A stretch of DNA of 64,000 bases from Spirogloea muscicola (lineage: Eukaryota; Streptophyta; Zygnematophyceae; Spirogloeales; Spirogloeaceae): contig WELB01000141.1 of the NCBI GenBank assembly GCA_009602725.1, positions 289,749-353,748 on the forward strand. The letters are read 5' to 3'. The position numbers and the translations under genes were made by a program. The number at the start of each line of letters is the position of its first letter. Position 1 is the first letter of the stretch. This document shows positions 9,617 through 24,324 of this stretch, in pieces. The notes beneath the pieces were generated by a model. The model saw only the letters and a program-made list of their open reading frames with translations. It had not been told where the DNA came from and ran no database searches.

Positions 9617-12600
9617 ATGGAAGCCGCGGGCGCGACGGCGGACGTGCGCGCCGACGGCGAGCCCGCGACGGCCACCCTCGGCCCGCGGGGCGTCCTGCGG
9701 CTCAGCGGCGGCCGGCGGCCGCCCGCCGAGATCAATCTGCAGGTGCGCTGATCACAGCGCTGCCACCTCTGCCTGTCGGCCACACCGACCGGGAAGCAAT
9801 GTGCATCCGGGACGTTGCCTCTACGGCCTGCTTCACCTTGCGAAAGACAGCGTCAAACTGCGTGGCTGCGAGTCTTGAGACGAGGTTCAAGCCTCAGCTC
9901 ATGCAGCTGGCTCCTTGGCCATGGAGATGGAGCAGGAGGACGCCCTGGGGTTCAAGCTCGAGAAGGCGTCCTTGAGCTTGACGCTGTTCCGGCTGGAGAG
10001 GCGGGGCTGCTTTGGCGGGCAGAGGAGAGTACGCCGGGACCTCCTGCTCGAGTTTGACAGTGCCGCGGCCGCCACTGACTTCTGCGCCCAAGTGGAGAGC
10101 GTTTTCGAACGCTTTGGTGAGATCACTCAGCCTTCATTGCAGCTTTGATTGCAGGCGAGAATTGCTGAAAGTCGTTGTAGGCACAGGCTCACTACAGTAC
10201 TCTGTGAGGTAATCCCGCTGCATTGGTTTAGATGCTGTGGCATTTCATACTGATGATTGCGGCTGATATGGAGGTCACATAGGCCTTCATGCACTCACTA
10301 TAAGAACCTTAAGATCACCTTGAGGTGACGCATACTGTGCTGCAGATAGGTAGCTTATATCTCTGCTTATACACAATTGTGTGCGTCATGACAATAGGAC
10401 AGGAAGTCATAGGTCTGACAGATATCCTTCTGTTACACTGCGTCAGGGCGTCCAAAGCGCTTGTATGTGATACTCAACCCAAAGGGTGGTCAGGGCAAGG
10501 CGAGACAAATCTTCAAGAAGGACGTGGAGCCACTCTTCCAAGCTGCCAATATCGACTACAGTATACAAGGCATTGCATCTCCCCTAAGCACTTACCTTGA
10601 CACGATTGCTTGCCTTGTGAGATAGCTATACTTTTTTTAACTATCATCATAGCCATCTTACTGTAGATCAGGTAAGTAGTAATGGCAGAAGGTTAGATAG
10701 CCAAAAGTCCCCAGGTATTGCAAATCAGGAGCTGTCTATCTCTTGCACATCCTACTTCTACTCCTGAAGTCTTATCCGGGGGTTCACTGAGCAGCAGTAT
10801 GCTTGATGCAGAGACGCAGTACCACAGGCATGCCAAGGAGCTGGCAGAAGAGCTTGAGGTAGAGGTTTATGATGGGATTGTGTGCGTCAGTGGCGATGGC
10901 ATTCCGGTGGAGGTCTGTATGACATTATAACTGGGGCATATTTCACATTTACTGGAGAGCTGAATTGACTGTGTTTGCATAATGGTTTGAAAGTCCCCCA
11001 TTGCTATTCGAATATTCATTGCAGTGACTGCCACTGTCATAAAACGTATTATATACAAAGAACGCGTGATACTGGAGGTGCAGGTTGTCAATGGTCTGCT
11101 TCAAAGAAGTGATTGGGAAAGGGCAATCAAGATCCCCATAGGGCACATTCCTGCAGGCAAGGCCGTTCTCCGCAGCAATTATAAGATTTTCCAGATTGAG
11201 GCAATTGCATTCGTTCATTGAAGTTTGGCACTTAGGCTGCTTCTCTGCTGGCCTGCACATGCGCTGCACTACAAAGCTGTATTCCCTACTACAATGTACA
11301 TTCGTTTGCATGTCTCATGGCAGGCAGAAGTGCAATAACCTTGCTTGCTGATGGTTCTGAGCTCGTGAGGTCTGAGCTCTGAGGTCTGCGACCTGAGCTC
11401 TGAGCTTGTGCCAGTCCTCCGACATGGGGCATGCTGTGGGCAGGTTCCGGCAACGGCTTGGCTAAGTCTGCCTGTCACTTAAGTGATGAGCAGTGCACAC
11501 CAGGCAATGCTGCGCTCCTGGTCATAAGAGGTACGTGCTTCCTAGCACTTCTAGATGCTTTCAAGCACGTTACCTGCTAGATCTCAGCAGCCATACTGTC
11601 TCAACAGCCACACGATAAACATTGTTCGCTGTTAGCAAGCCACTTGCTTGGACCTAGGAATTACAGACAACTACATGATTACTGAGCCATTGCAGCATAT
11701 CATTCTTACAACAGGCAATACAAGAAATATGGATGTGGCCACTGTTTCTCAAGGGGACATCAACTTTCGGAGTATTCTCAATATCACATGGGGTATGTAG
11801 TGGGCTGCCTTAAGCTTGCAGGCAATCCCAGATTGAAAGAATCTCAGTAAAGGGTTTACAGAGGCTGTGAGTTTCATTGCTCCTGAAGTCGTCTGACAAG
11901 CTTACCAAAATAACACTGACTCAAATGAGGATGCTGCAGGTTTGACGAGCGATGTTGATGTGGAGTCTGAGAAGTATCGATGGATGGGGGGCTTCCGCCT
12001 GACATTTCAAGCTATCATCCGAATCCTGTTTCTCAGGCGATACCGTGGTACCTTTACTTATATTCCAGCTGAAGATGCACGTGCAACAGAAGAAGTACGA
12101 GTTGACATACCCTCAAGCCAAGGTCCGCATTGCATCTTCCTTCCAGTCGGATTCTATGCAGCTTCAAATTTGCAGCTGTACACTACATCCTTCACCAGTT
12201 GCAACACCGTTGAGCCTGAGGGCTTCTGTACTAGGGCCTTGGCAGGTGTGCTACGGGAGAGCCTGCTGGCAGGAGATAGCGATCCCGTTCGATCTGATTC
12301 AGCTCGAAGTCTTGGTCTGGACACAGACACAAGTCTCGCAGCAGAAGAGGGCGGCCAGTGGAAGACCATAGGCGGCACTTTTGTCCTGGTCTGGTTGCAG
12401 AATACACAGTGGGCAGCAACAGACATGCGAGCAGCTCCCAATGCAGAGGTCTGCACACTCACTGCGGTGCAGAAAGAGCAACCAGTTACTAAGTTCTGGC
12501 TGCATAGCCAAGCTGGAGCAGCATACTTTGAAATCCTTAACAAGTGATGAAATAGCATGTTTTAGCAAATCAAGATAAAGCAGGGAGAGTTCTCCGAATC

Positions 12601-13107
12601 CCATGCAGATAACATATCAATTCTGATTGTTGGTTGATTGCAGTTGTCAGATGGATGCCTTGATGTATTGATTGTACAAGACTGTAGCAGGCTACAGCTG
12701 CTTAAACTTTTCTTGAAGATTGAGGCAGGAGACCATGTGAAGTCCAAGTTTGTGCAGTATTTCAAGGTGAGTCAGCAATTACTTTTCTCACTTGCCACAT
12801 TGTCCTGATTGTCTGGTGCTGCACTAGAATGGACTTCGCTTCTCTTAATGAGAAGTTGCACCATGTGCAAGCATGTCGTATCATGTACTCACATCCATTG
12901 TGTTATCTGTACCAGATTCGTGAGGCCAAGTTCCTGCCAGGCAACAGGCTGGGGAGCAGTGGGCACGGAGGGTACATCTCTGTTGATGGCGAAGTTGTGG
13001 CGCGGGGGGAGGGCCTGGCGCCCCACCTGCGCGACTTGATGGAGTACTCAGTGCCGCTGCAGGTCACTGTCAACCAGGGGGTTGCAGCAGTTTTCTGCTC
13101 AAACTGA
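9617..13107 (+). CDS. Sphingosine (long-chain base) kinase
   Basis: ATP-dependent phosphorylation of sphingoid long-chain bases. Exons: 9617-9742, about 9927-10116, 10447-10560, 10812-10912, 11084-11156, 11444-11530, 11715-11792, 11940-12448, 12644-12766, 12916-13107 (530 aa, all phases agree). Family blocks in order: RLYVILNPKGGQGKA (nucleotide-binding loop), YHRHAKELA, VCVSGDGIPVEVVNGLLQR (catalytic SGDG with Asp), IPIGHIPAGSGNGLAKS, DVESEKYRWMGGFRL, GGTFVLVWLQNTQW, LSDGCLDVLIV and QVTVNQGVAAVF at the C-terminus. The intron after 11156 has a GC donor (CAG|GCAAGG). The region between YRGTF and GGTF is long and variable, as in the plant enzymes. It is read here as continuous coding sequence, but an in-frame intron could be hidden in it (a gtacga donor near 12095). 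The start of exon 2 is the least certain border. The first exon gives an Ala/Arg-rich N-terminus. Confidence 0.9.
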
Positions 13108-13919
13108 GCTGCTGCCCCTTCTATGTTGCTGTTAATGTGTTTCCAGACTGTGATGTGCGATAGGTGGGGTACAGCAGTCGCCATCAAGGTCGCTCTGATC
13201 CACCTTTGCACTGCGGACTGTACAAGCTGTAGAAGCTGCTCACATGGGGTCCTCTAGATTGTCTGTCACGTGAAAGTGGGTGGAGCATTCAAAAAGGGCA
13301 GACTTGTGGTACATCTTTAGTTGACTTATTGTCAGAGTGTCAGAGCCATTTACCAATCCCTCAATCAAAGGCTTGGTTGGTGGTAAAGTGGCTGTGCTCC
13401 TCAGCTGGAGCAGATGAGAGAATGTAGGCTACCTAGGCTCCTTGGATTTGGAAAAGTAGCAAACAATTTAGAAGAGTAAATCAACTGGGAACGGTCGATC
13501 TGGAACGAGCAAAGCAGAGGAGAAAAGCCGGCTGCTGTGAGAGTCCCTTGGGAAGCTTTTGCCCCGAGAAGCGAGGCCTGGGGTGATCACCCCCATGCGA
13601 ATCAAGCCCTAGTCCCAAGAGCAGCCAGCGCGAGTGCGACAGCCTAAGGCCAGTGTTTTGGATGGCGTGCTTATCAGTGGAAGCATGCGAATGCCAGTGC
13701 TTATGCTTGAGCTGCTTATACCAACGAAGAGGTGGAGGGTCCAAGGCAGGAGGGTGGTTCAGGACGGCAGCTATTGGCTTGTGGGACAAGGGAGTGGGAC
13801 TGCAGACATGAAGCTTCTTATTTCTTGCTTACTTACAAGTATCTATGATCCTCTTCACAACTTGCCAATGTTCTCAACCAGGACACTGTCCAAATTGAGC
13901 AACCACTCCCACTGCTGCA
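13108..13919. other. 3' flank of the kinase gene, no gene seen
   Basis: Apart from the kinase 3' UTR, no coding exon, repeat or RNA gene is recognised here. Confidence 0.4.
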
Positions 13920-14190
13920 GATCACCCCACAAGCGAGGAATTCGCGGCCCTTGCCATCAACGTCCACGGTGCTTATGGCAGCGGCTGGCTGGATCTCCTC
14001 CTGCGGCTTGCCCGGCAGGCCATCGAGCGGCGGCCGGGTGCCTGGCCCGCCAGGGGGGGCTACCCGGCTTCAACGCGGCCGGCTCCCTGGCCCAAGTCTT
14101 CCGGATGCGGCTCTCCGCGTCCCTTCCGCTTGAATTGGCCTCGCTTCAATTTCATGCGCACCGCACGCCTTCTGTCTCTTCAACGCTCCC
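13920..14190 (+). mobile_element. Probable LINE remnant with family-2 repeat tail
   Basis: One frame reads EEFAALAINVHGAYGSGWLD followed by an Arg/Ala-rich stretch. It ends in the complement of the family-2 repeat (ttggcctcgcttcaatttcatgcg at about 14130), which elsewhere follows LINE C-terminal coding ends. The protein piece has no motif I can name, so the LINE call rests on the tail. Confidence 0.35.
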
Positions 14191-14447
14191 TCGCTCATGC
14201 CGTCCAGTCGCACGCGGGCCTGCTATCGTTGCTGCTTTGGGTCTCGTCTGCCTGCATCTTTTCCAGCTTTGAGCTACTCTGACCTGATGTTGCTCACCGG
14301 CGGGTATTGAGCTTCCTGTGGTTCCGTCGTATCTAGTTGCCTAGATGCCTAGCTGTGTATTTCCCTTCTTTCCGGCACCTGTTGTGGCTCTTTGGTTTTT
14401 TGTCCGTTCTTTTTTGGCTGGCTTCTGCCAGCTCCTCTTTTCAAGAG

Positions 14448-14564
14448 AGAAGGCGCGCGGGGCGCATGAATTGAAAGGGAGGCCAATTCAAGCCAATACA
14501 TTGTTCAGGCAGAGTCGAGTGCAGACTAAACAATGCTACATAATACGGAGACCTAATCTAAGGT
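14448..14564 (+). repeat. Family-2 repeat copy
   Basis: Starts gagaaggcgcgcggggcgca and contains ccaattcaagccaatacatt and gttcaggcagagt. Related copies lie at 28338, 38428, 43781, 51783, 52190, 57439, 57820 and 62803. In the reverse direction it looks like the 3' UTR of a LINE (see the copy at 52190-52560). Confidence 0.75.
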
Positions 14565-14957
14565 ACAAGAAGAAAGTGCTCGCCCATTGAGAATAGGGGC
14601 TGGAACAACCAGCCCGAAAAAGAATGAACAGAGTACGAGAAGGGGGCCAGGGGAAGCGCTAAGTAACAGAAACAAAGCAGCTACGAGACACTCAGTAACC
14701 CCTGCTAAGCAGCCGCAGATCAGAGATGCTGGGCTCCTGGAAGTGGGTCCCCTGGCCAGAGCCAGAGGCAGCAGCGAGGGCTCTGCCGGCACGAAGGTGC
14801 AGCGCCCGGGCCTTTTCTAAGGTGAGTGTCTCGTAGCAGCTTTTTTCTGTTACTTAGCGCTTCCCCTGGCCCCCTTCTCGTACTCTGTTCATTCTTTTTC
14901 GGGCTGGTTGTTCCAGCCCCTATTCTCAATGGGCGAGCACTTTCTTCTTTTTCTAAG
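14565..14957. repeat. Long inverted repeat (foldback element)
   Basis: The left arm at about 14565-14699 and the right arm at about 14820-14957 are reverse complements over some 130 bp with few mismatches. The spacer is about 120 bp. The arms carry the cgcccattgagaatagggg and ccgaaaaagaatgaacagag modules, which are also seen singly at 35010, 51838 and 52690. It could be a non-autonomous foldback transposon or two copies of one repeat inserted head to head. Confidence 0.85.
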
Positions 14958-15670
14958 GGCGAGCTCCTCTCTTCCAGTACCTGAGCTACCTACGGAGGAA
15001 ATACTTGTCATTATGACGAAATCCTAGTGGGGGCGGCTGTAGCCTGGTACGGACCTAGTCGGCCGAGAGCGTCTGTAAGGGCCACGTCAGGCGGGCCTCC
15101 CACGCGCGCGCCGCCGTCAGCTTCGCCTTGTCTCGCCGCTGCTGCCGGCGCCGTTTGGCGTGCATGCATTACTGGGTTCAATCGGAAAAGAAAGCCTACT
15201 TTGATGTTTGCCGCGTGGTGGCTCGCTAATTCGAGATACACCCAAGTCCAGCAGTGCTGGAATGGTTGGGCCAGGGAACGACTTCGGGCATGACAGTGGA
15301 CGCGTCGACCGTGGCCGTGCCTCGAGGCGCCCCCGCAAAGTGGTACGGGTCGTGTTCCTAGCCTTCGCCTCCCCAGGCTCAACCCTACTGCATCCATTCG
15401 AGGTGGTATCTGCGAGGCATTGGCTTCTGTATCATGGATTGTTGGTAGCCCCCCCTAAGGGCCACGGCACCTGCATGCCCGCAGCTTCCCGCCCGCCGGC
15501 CCGCCTCAAAGCTTCTTCCCCAAAGCTCCCCAGGAGGTTGTGATTTCCAGGACCAGGCCAGGCCCCCGCTGCGCCACGCCACCATCCGTCACCTGCGCGG
15601 CGTCCGCGGCGCTCTCTGCGGCGCTGCGGCGGCGGCGTCGGCTGCGAGCGGGCTCCCCTGAGCCGCGGCC

Positions 15671-15702
<32 letters not shown>

Positions 15703-15881
15703 CTTGGCGGTACTCGTCTGCCGCTAGAGGGTGGCCTGAGCGCAGCTCACGAACGCCGGGCGCAGCTTCGTCTCGCGGCGCAGCCCGCTGCGGCGTCGAG
15801 GCGAGCGGCGTGCGCGTGTGGCTCAAGCGAGGAGGAGGCGGCAGAAGGCGCGCGGGCTACCAGCCGGCCGTCTTGGCTGCC
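14958..15881. other. Upstream region of the inositol synthase gene, with CGG tract
   Basis: No gene is recognised. A (CGG)n tract lies at about 15665-15705, roughly 180 bp before the inositol synthase ATG, in what is probably its promoter or 5' UTR. Bases 15160-15340 show an open but unidentified stretch. Confidence 0.4.
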
Positions 15882-18821
<2,940 letters not shown>

Positions 18822-19535
18822 CATGCGGGACGGGCTTATTGTGTGACATACAGCTGACGCGTTAAGCAATCTGTAGGCCAGAGAATTGTGCACGACGCCC
18901 ACCCATTACTTGGGCCTCCGGCGCTAGACATAGTGGATTAAGAGTAGTGGCACCTGGGCCAGGCTTGATCTGGTACAGACTCCGTCAGGCCTGCGCCAAG
19001 TCCAGCACGTCATGACCAATTTGTGGAGTCCTGTGCACTTGCAGCTAGATGCACTCCCCGTGCACGACCTCCCAGCTCTAGGTACATTGCTTAGATTCTT
19101 AGTGTAACAGAGTGCTGCTTTTGGCTGGCAGCCCGTGCAGGATGGTAATCTGGGAGTCGCAATTCGAGGACTTTGTCAGCACTTGTGGCTTGCTCAATTT
19201 CATAATAGAACACATTACTCCGAACTCTTCCAGAATGGCAGTATCTAAGCCTTTGTCGGTGAACTCGGTGTGTCACACGTCAGCCCTAGTGCAGATATAC
19301 AGCAGCTCTCCTGTTGCTGACACGGTAGTACTAAGAGCGCCCTGTCTGCCTAGCCTGTGGCTCCCCTAACATATATACATACTAATGAACGTATGTATGC
19401 ACGTGGCTGGCTTTTACAGCAGCTCTTTATATATCAGCAGCCGCATTCGTCACCTAACAGTTGCAGGCAGCCGTGCAGCATCCTCTCGCCGGCCTGCGCC
19501 GCCATCCCACTCGCGGCGGCGTCCGGCGGCGCGCG
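18822..19535. other. Intergenic, no gene seen
   Basis: It holds the 3' UTR of the inositol synthase gene and the promoter of the RCC1-repeat gene. No repeat family, RNA gene or further exon is recognised. Confidence 0.4.
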
Positions 19536-22500
19536 ATGGCCGACGTGCGCTGCGCCGCCGCGGGCGAGGCGCACACGCTCGTCGTGACAGGTGAGACGAT
19601 GCTCCGCCGCGCTCATCAGTGCTTCTCGGAGGCCCCGGCGGCACCTTGACGGTCGCCCCGCCGCTTGGCCTTTCGGCTGGCGGCCTTAGCTGGCCCTCCA
19701 GTGTGCGAAGACGAGAAGGCGGCGCGCGTGTCTCTCGCACTGGCCGCGCCGCAGACGGGGGCCGCCTGGCCGCCTGGGGCCGCGGCGGCTTTGGCCGCCT
19801 AGGCACTGGCGTCTCGGAGGACGCCGCGCTCCCGCGGCTCGTCGCCCTGCGGAGTCCAGCGCCAGAGAGCCGGCCGCCTGACGTCACTCCATTGCCACCA
19901 GGTGCGCATTCCCATGTCTTACTGCGCCAATTACACCAAGTTTGCATGCAGGTCCTGACGCTAAATTGATTGTCGTGATGTTCATAAACACTCAGGCGAC
20001 AACCTCAAAGCTGCATTGCTAAGTGAGCCAGCAGATGGACCTGTAGGGGTTAGGGTTCGATGTTCAGGAGTTTAGGTTATAAGGTCTGGGATTTAGGGTT
20101 CAGGTGACTCGTGCACGTCGCGCGCAATAAGGCCTGACCGTCATCGGCCAGAGGGCTTGGTACAATCAGTGACAGCTGCTGGCGCGCTGAGCTCTGAAGG
20201 CAGGGTTGGAAGCTGCAGAGGAAGAGGAGGAGTGCGTCGTCGCTGCGGCCGCAGGCGCGTACCATGGCCTCGCTCTCACAGGCAAGCAGCCACCCCACCG
20301 AACACCAGCGCATGCTTAGCTTCTGTCAACCCACAGCACTGTCCTGTGCAATGACGGGTGAGACCAGCATCAGCTGTACCTCAACCGAAGTCGAACATGT
20401 TAAGCTCTGTACTCCATACTACCGACTGATTGACTTACTTGCGGCAGCTCGTGTCAGTGTGACAGTCTGTTTAATGATGATCCAGGACCTCTGCCGGCGT
20501 GCTTTGCAGGGCGAGGCACGGTGTGGACTTGGGGCTATGATGCCTGTATCCTGCAGTCTGGGAATACTGGTTAATTACATGCACTCAGTGCTCGATCAAG
20601 CTGCATATGGGCAGCTTTTATCCAGGCAATATTGCAAGCTTTTGTAACAGCAAATCAGTGATGTTTCAAGTCGGCTGAGATCTTGGTTAGCGAGTGAGCC
20701 AAAAGTCGACTTGACTTTCTGTCTCTTAAACAGCACCACAAGGTCAATAGATTACGTTGACCAACCTTGCTCTCGTTTGAATTGTCTGCAATCCACTTTG
20801 AGGGTACGCTTTATCCACCGGCAGGCATGCTTGCATTCCCAAGTCAATCCTTGATGTCAATGTCATGCAGATGGACAGCTCGGGCGTGGCGAGCAGGACT
20901 CGCCGTATTCCATACCCAATCAGGTGCACTTCAGAGAGGCAGGCCAAGACGTGCACATTGCGGCTGTGGCAGCGGGAGGTATGATGTCTATGGCCATCGA
21001 CGCTGATGGCGGCCTCTGGTTATGGGGCCGCTGCCCTGCTCCTGTCCAAGCTTCACCCTTGGGAAGCCTGCTCTATCCGCACACAGGCGTGGAGGCAGAG
21101 AGTGCAGCCGACGACAGCAGTCGCATCGGCAGTGGGGCACAAACAGCAACTCCCTGTGACAATCAAGTGGCAATGTCATCACGCACCGATGCCAGCAGAT
21201 AGCTTGTCGATGGCGTTGAGAAAATACTGATAGTCGAGGAGCTCCAGTCAATCACGATCCCTAAGAAGCTCTGGCTTCCGCTCAGCACTACCATCCTGGC
21301 CGTGGCTTGTGGGACCGAGCACGTGCTGGCCACAATGGCGGTCCTCCCCAGCCGTGCGGTCCCTGCTGACCTCAGTTTGACGGATGGAAAGCATGGCGCA
21401 ATGCCCGCGGAGCTCTATGCGTGGGGCGCGAACCAGCATGGCCAGCTGGGCTTGGGCGATACTGCCTTCCGGAGCACGCCCCAGCTTGTGGTGGAGCTGT
21501 GCACGCCTGCTGCCGGCCAGGTCGTGACCTTTGCTTGCGGTGCCTTCCACAGCGTGGTGGTGACCGGCCCTGCCAAGAGCTCTGCAGACACCCTGCTTGC
21601 AGGTCCCAGTACTCCGGACGCCGTGGCGCCCCTGCCAGCAGGGTGCTCGCGGGGCTCTGTGTGCTGGACCTTCGGCCTTGGCTCAGATGGTCAGCTGGGC
21701 TTGGGAACATCTGCGAGGTAAGACTCTGAGTAATAGTGTGGGTGTCAGTGCGTGTGACTCACATGAATAGAAATATTTCGCGGCAGGCTCACTAGATGCT
21801 ATATGTTTAATGTGTAATGCTACAGCGTAATACTACCGTGACAGTCTCTTTCTCCTCAATACCTTTCGAGTGCAGCCAAGCGCAGCCGAGGCAAGTGCAA
21901 GGCCTGCCAAGGGAGGAACCAATTGCTGCTGTGGCTTGCGGTCTCTTCCACTCCTGCGTTGTGGTGGGCGACGGCGCTGTCTTTGCCTGGGGCATGGCGG
22001 GAGGCCTAGGCCTCTGCCCGGACTTGGGGCCTCCGGGGGCCGATGCCGGGCCGGCGTTCGTGCCAGTCCGCGTGCCATTGCCGTATGACTGTGGCCGGTG
22101 CAGAGCATCACCTGCGGTGCTGCGCACACTGTGGCTGTTTGTGACGAGGTGGAGTGTCTAGCCTTTGACACTAAAGCCTAGCCCTGATTTCTGATGAGTA
22201 TCTGGCAGCCTCAAATGTCCACAGCTATTCCTGCAATCACCTCAGCAAAGTTGCATCCTTCTGCAGAAGCCATCAAGTGAGTGAGAGTAGGATTTGTCTG
22301 ACTTACTGAACAAATGTGTTTTGAGTAAGTCAGACAATGTATGCTGGTAACATGTATATGCTGCAGGGAAGGACGTTGTTAGCCTGGGGCCGAAATCAGA
22401 GCGGCGAGCTGGGGAATGGGACCTGCGTAGACAGCTATCTCCCGCAGCGCGTGGCATGGCCGCCACCGCCGGGAGCAAGCTGCCTGTACGCATCGGTGCT

Positions 22501-24031
22501 TTCCTTAACACGTCTGACCAGCATGGCACGGCAACTGTTGAGCTTGACAAGCTGCAAGAGTGGAAGACAGCTGTTAATATGGCTTAGCATAGCTGTTGTC
22601 AATTTCGATATTGAATGACCTGACTAGATTCAATGTTGTCACAGTCAATGTAGCAATAACCTTGACAAGAGTTCTGCCTACCATATCACTATCAATCCAT
22701 CCTCTTCTGTAGATTACTTTTGCAGAAACGTTTCTGAGGCAGTCCAGAACGAAGTGACTCCAAAGAGCGCGCCCACTGCACAGGTACTGACTGCCACTGC
22801 AGACTCTGGTGCGCACAGAGTGCTCCTGCAATGCCTCACTGGCAAGTGCGTTGAGCGCAACGAACTCACTTTGCCACACTGGCAAGATACAGTCCCTACA
22901 TCGGCTCTAGCCTGGGAATACAAAGGTCGCAAAGAGCAGGCCAGGATGTTGCTCTGTATTGCAATGTATCCAAACCTCACTAATCCACTCTGACAGTATG
23001 GGAGAGTGCAGGCTGCAGATGCTGGGCGGCTGGAGAAGGCAGTGGCTGCTCTAACTCGTGAGCTGGAAGAGCTCAGCTCGCATCTCAGCATGCAGCAGCG
23101 CCAGCTTGCGACCATGCAGGCTGGTGAGCTCCCTTGGCTGCCCGAGCAGTAGCTAGATGATACTGTCTTCCTCCTCTCTGCGACAGTCAGCAAAGCTTGC
23201 CTTGGATCGCAGCATTCATGATTCCAGGATCTGCTTGTCAGGGTCAAGTTGACCACAAACTAGGAGGATAGCATGACGCTGCAAATGTCGTTTGAAGTAC
23301 GGGGATCTGAATGCTGTCCTCCACCTTTCTGGCACCTCATCAGCACTTTTTGGCAAACCAGTGGATGGAGGCCCTGCTCTGCTCGAAGACTGGGCCAGGA
23401 GCTTGCAGATTGCTTCTGTAGTGGACCTCACCAAGCTGCAGGTTAGCATTGCACATTGATGCAGCAACATAGTTGAACTTGAATGAACATGCCTTGATTG
23501 GGTTCACACAAGTGATCTAGACTAACTCCTGTGGCTGTCTAAAGCTGATGCATGGTACATTCATATCCGTCCTTATGCCTGATACCTGCAGTCTCTCAGT
23601 TATACACTTCACATATTCAATCATCTGGTTATCATCAACATTCTTAATTTCACAAAAAGCTCACTGCTGTAACAAGCGGCTACATTTACTTGTGCTAGGC
23701 ATTCTATCAGAACATGGCGCGGCAGGTGGATGATGAGATTCTTGATCGCAAGGTGCGCGTGCTCTGCCAGAGGCACCTGGCCGACCGCCTCCCCCTCGCC
23801 ACCACTTCCGCCCTGCCTCCAGAGCTGTTGCCGATTGTATCCTCTTCCGAGACCTCACCCTCGGCTACGCCGTTCGGCACCACTGGCTCAGCCTTGGATA
23901 GATCTCCAACAAGCTTCCAGCAATCTGGATTTCCTCCGAGCACACCCATTAATCCAATGCTGGGCAGGACTGGCCCAGGGCTTCTGCTGCCGGAGCTGGA
24001 AGATCTCCGAAGGAAGATGCATACGCTCTGA
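19536..24031 (+). CDS. RCC1-repeat protein with C-terminal coiled coil
   Basis: Starts MADVRCAAAGEAHTLVVT (19536-19590). The exon at 19755-19901 carries AAWGRGGFGRLG, 20219-20281 carries VVAAAAGAYHGLALT and 20510-20545 carries GRGTVWTWGYDA. From 20871 come YGQLGRGEQD and GLWLWGRC. The exon from about 21202 to 21718 carries LYAWGANQHGQLGLGD, ACGAFHSVVVT and FGLGSDGQLGLG. Then follow VACGLFHSCVVVG, ITCGAAHTVAV and about 22370-22488 with LLAWGRNQSGELGNG. These are successive RCC1 blades of a beta-propeller. After the propeller, about 23000-23125 encodes a heptad-like stretch (LEKAVAALTRELEELSSHL), and the last exon, 23698-24031, gives QVDDEILDRKVRVL and a Ser/Pro-rich end. The intron after 20281 uses a GC donor. 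Near 22095 the frame must shift by one base to reach ITCGAAHTVAV, with no room for an intron, so an indel error or real break is likely. The function is unknown. RCC1 propellers serve exchange factors, UVR8-like sensors and scaffolds. Confidence 0.82.
20045..20105. repeat. Degenerate TTTAGGG-like tract in RCC1-gene intron 2
   Basis: Variants such as aggggttagggtt, agtttaggttat and gatttagggttc occur within 60 bp of intron 2. Confidence 0.6.
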
Positions 24032-24324
24032 GCCCTCGCGTGTTATTGCGTATCTTGCTCGATGGTGCTCTTTCCAGTTCTTTGCATTAAGTCGATGCCC
24101 CTTCTCTCCTCCCATAGGCTTGGGTCAGGGCAAGGCCAGGTTCAAACTGCCTCTCGGCCAGCTTGGGTGCTTGGGTCTCTTAGTGTGCAGCTTGTGGAGG
24201 GCCAAGCAAAGCAGCGCAAGCTCTTTTGGCAGATGAGGATCTTGCAAGCACATGCGCTGAAGAGTTGCCCACATTCGATTGCAATGACTGGGTCGACCAA
24301 ATCGAACAAGGGGGCAGGCGACCT

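Noticed and set aside
13634-14272. 212-codon open frame
   Set aside because: It crosses LINE and family-2 repeat sequence, another frame gives the better transposon-like peptide, and no domain is seen.
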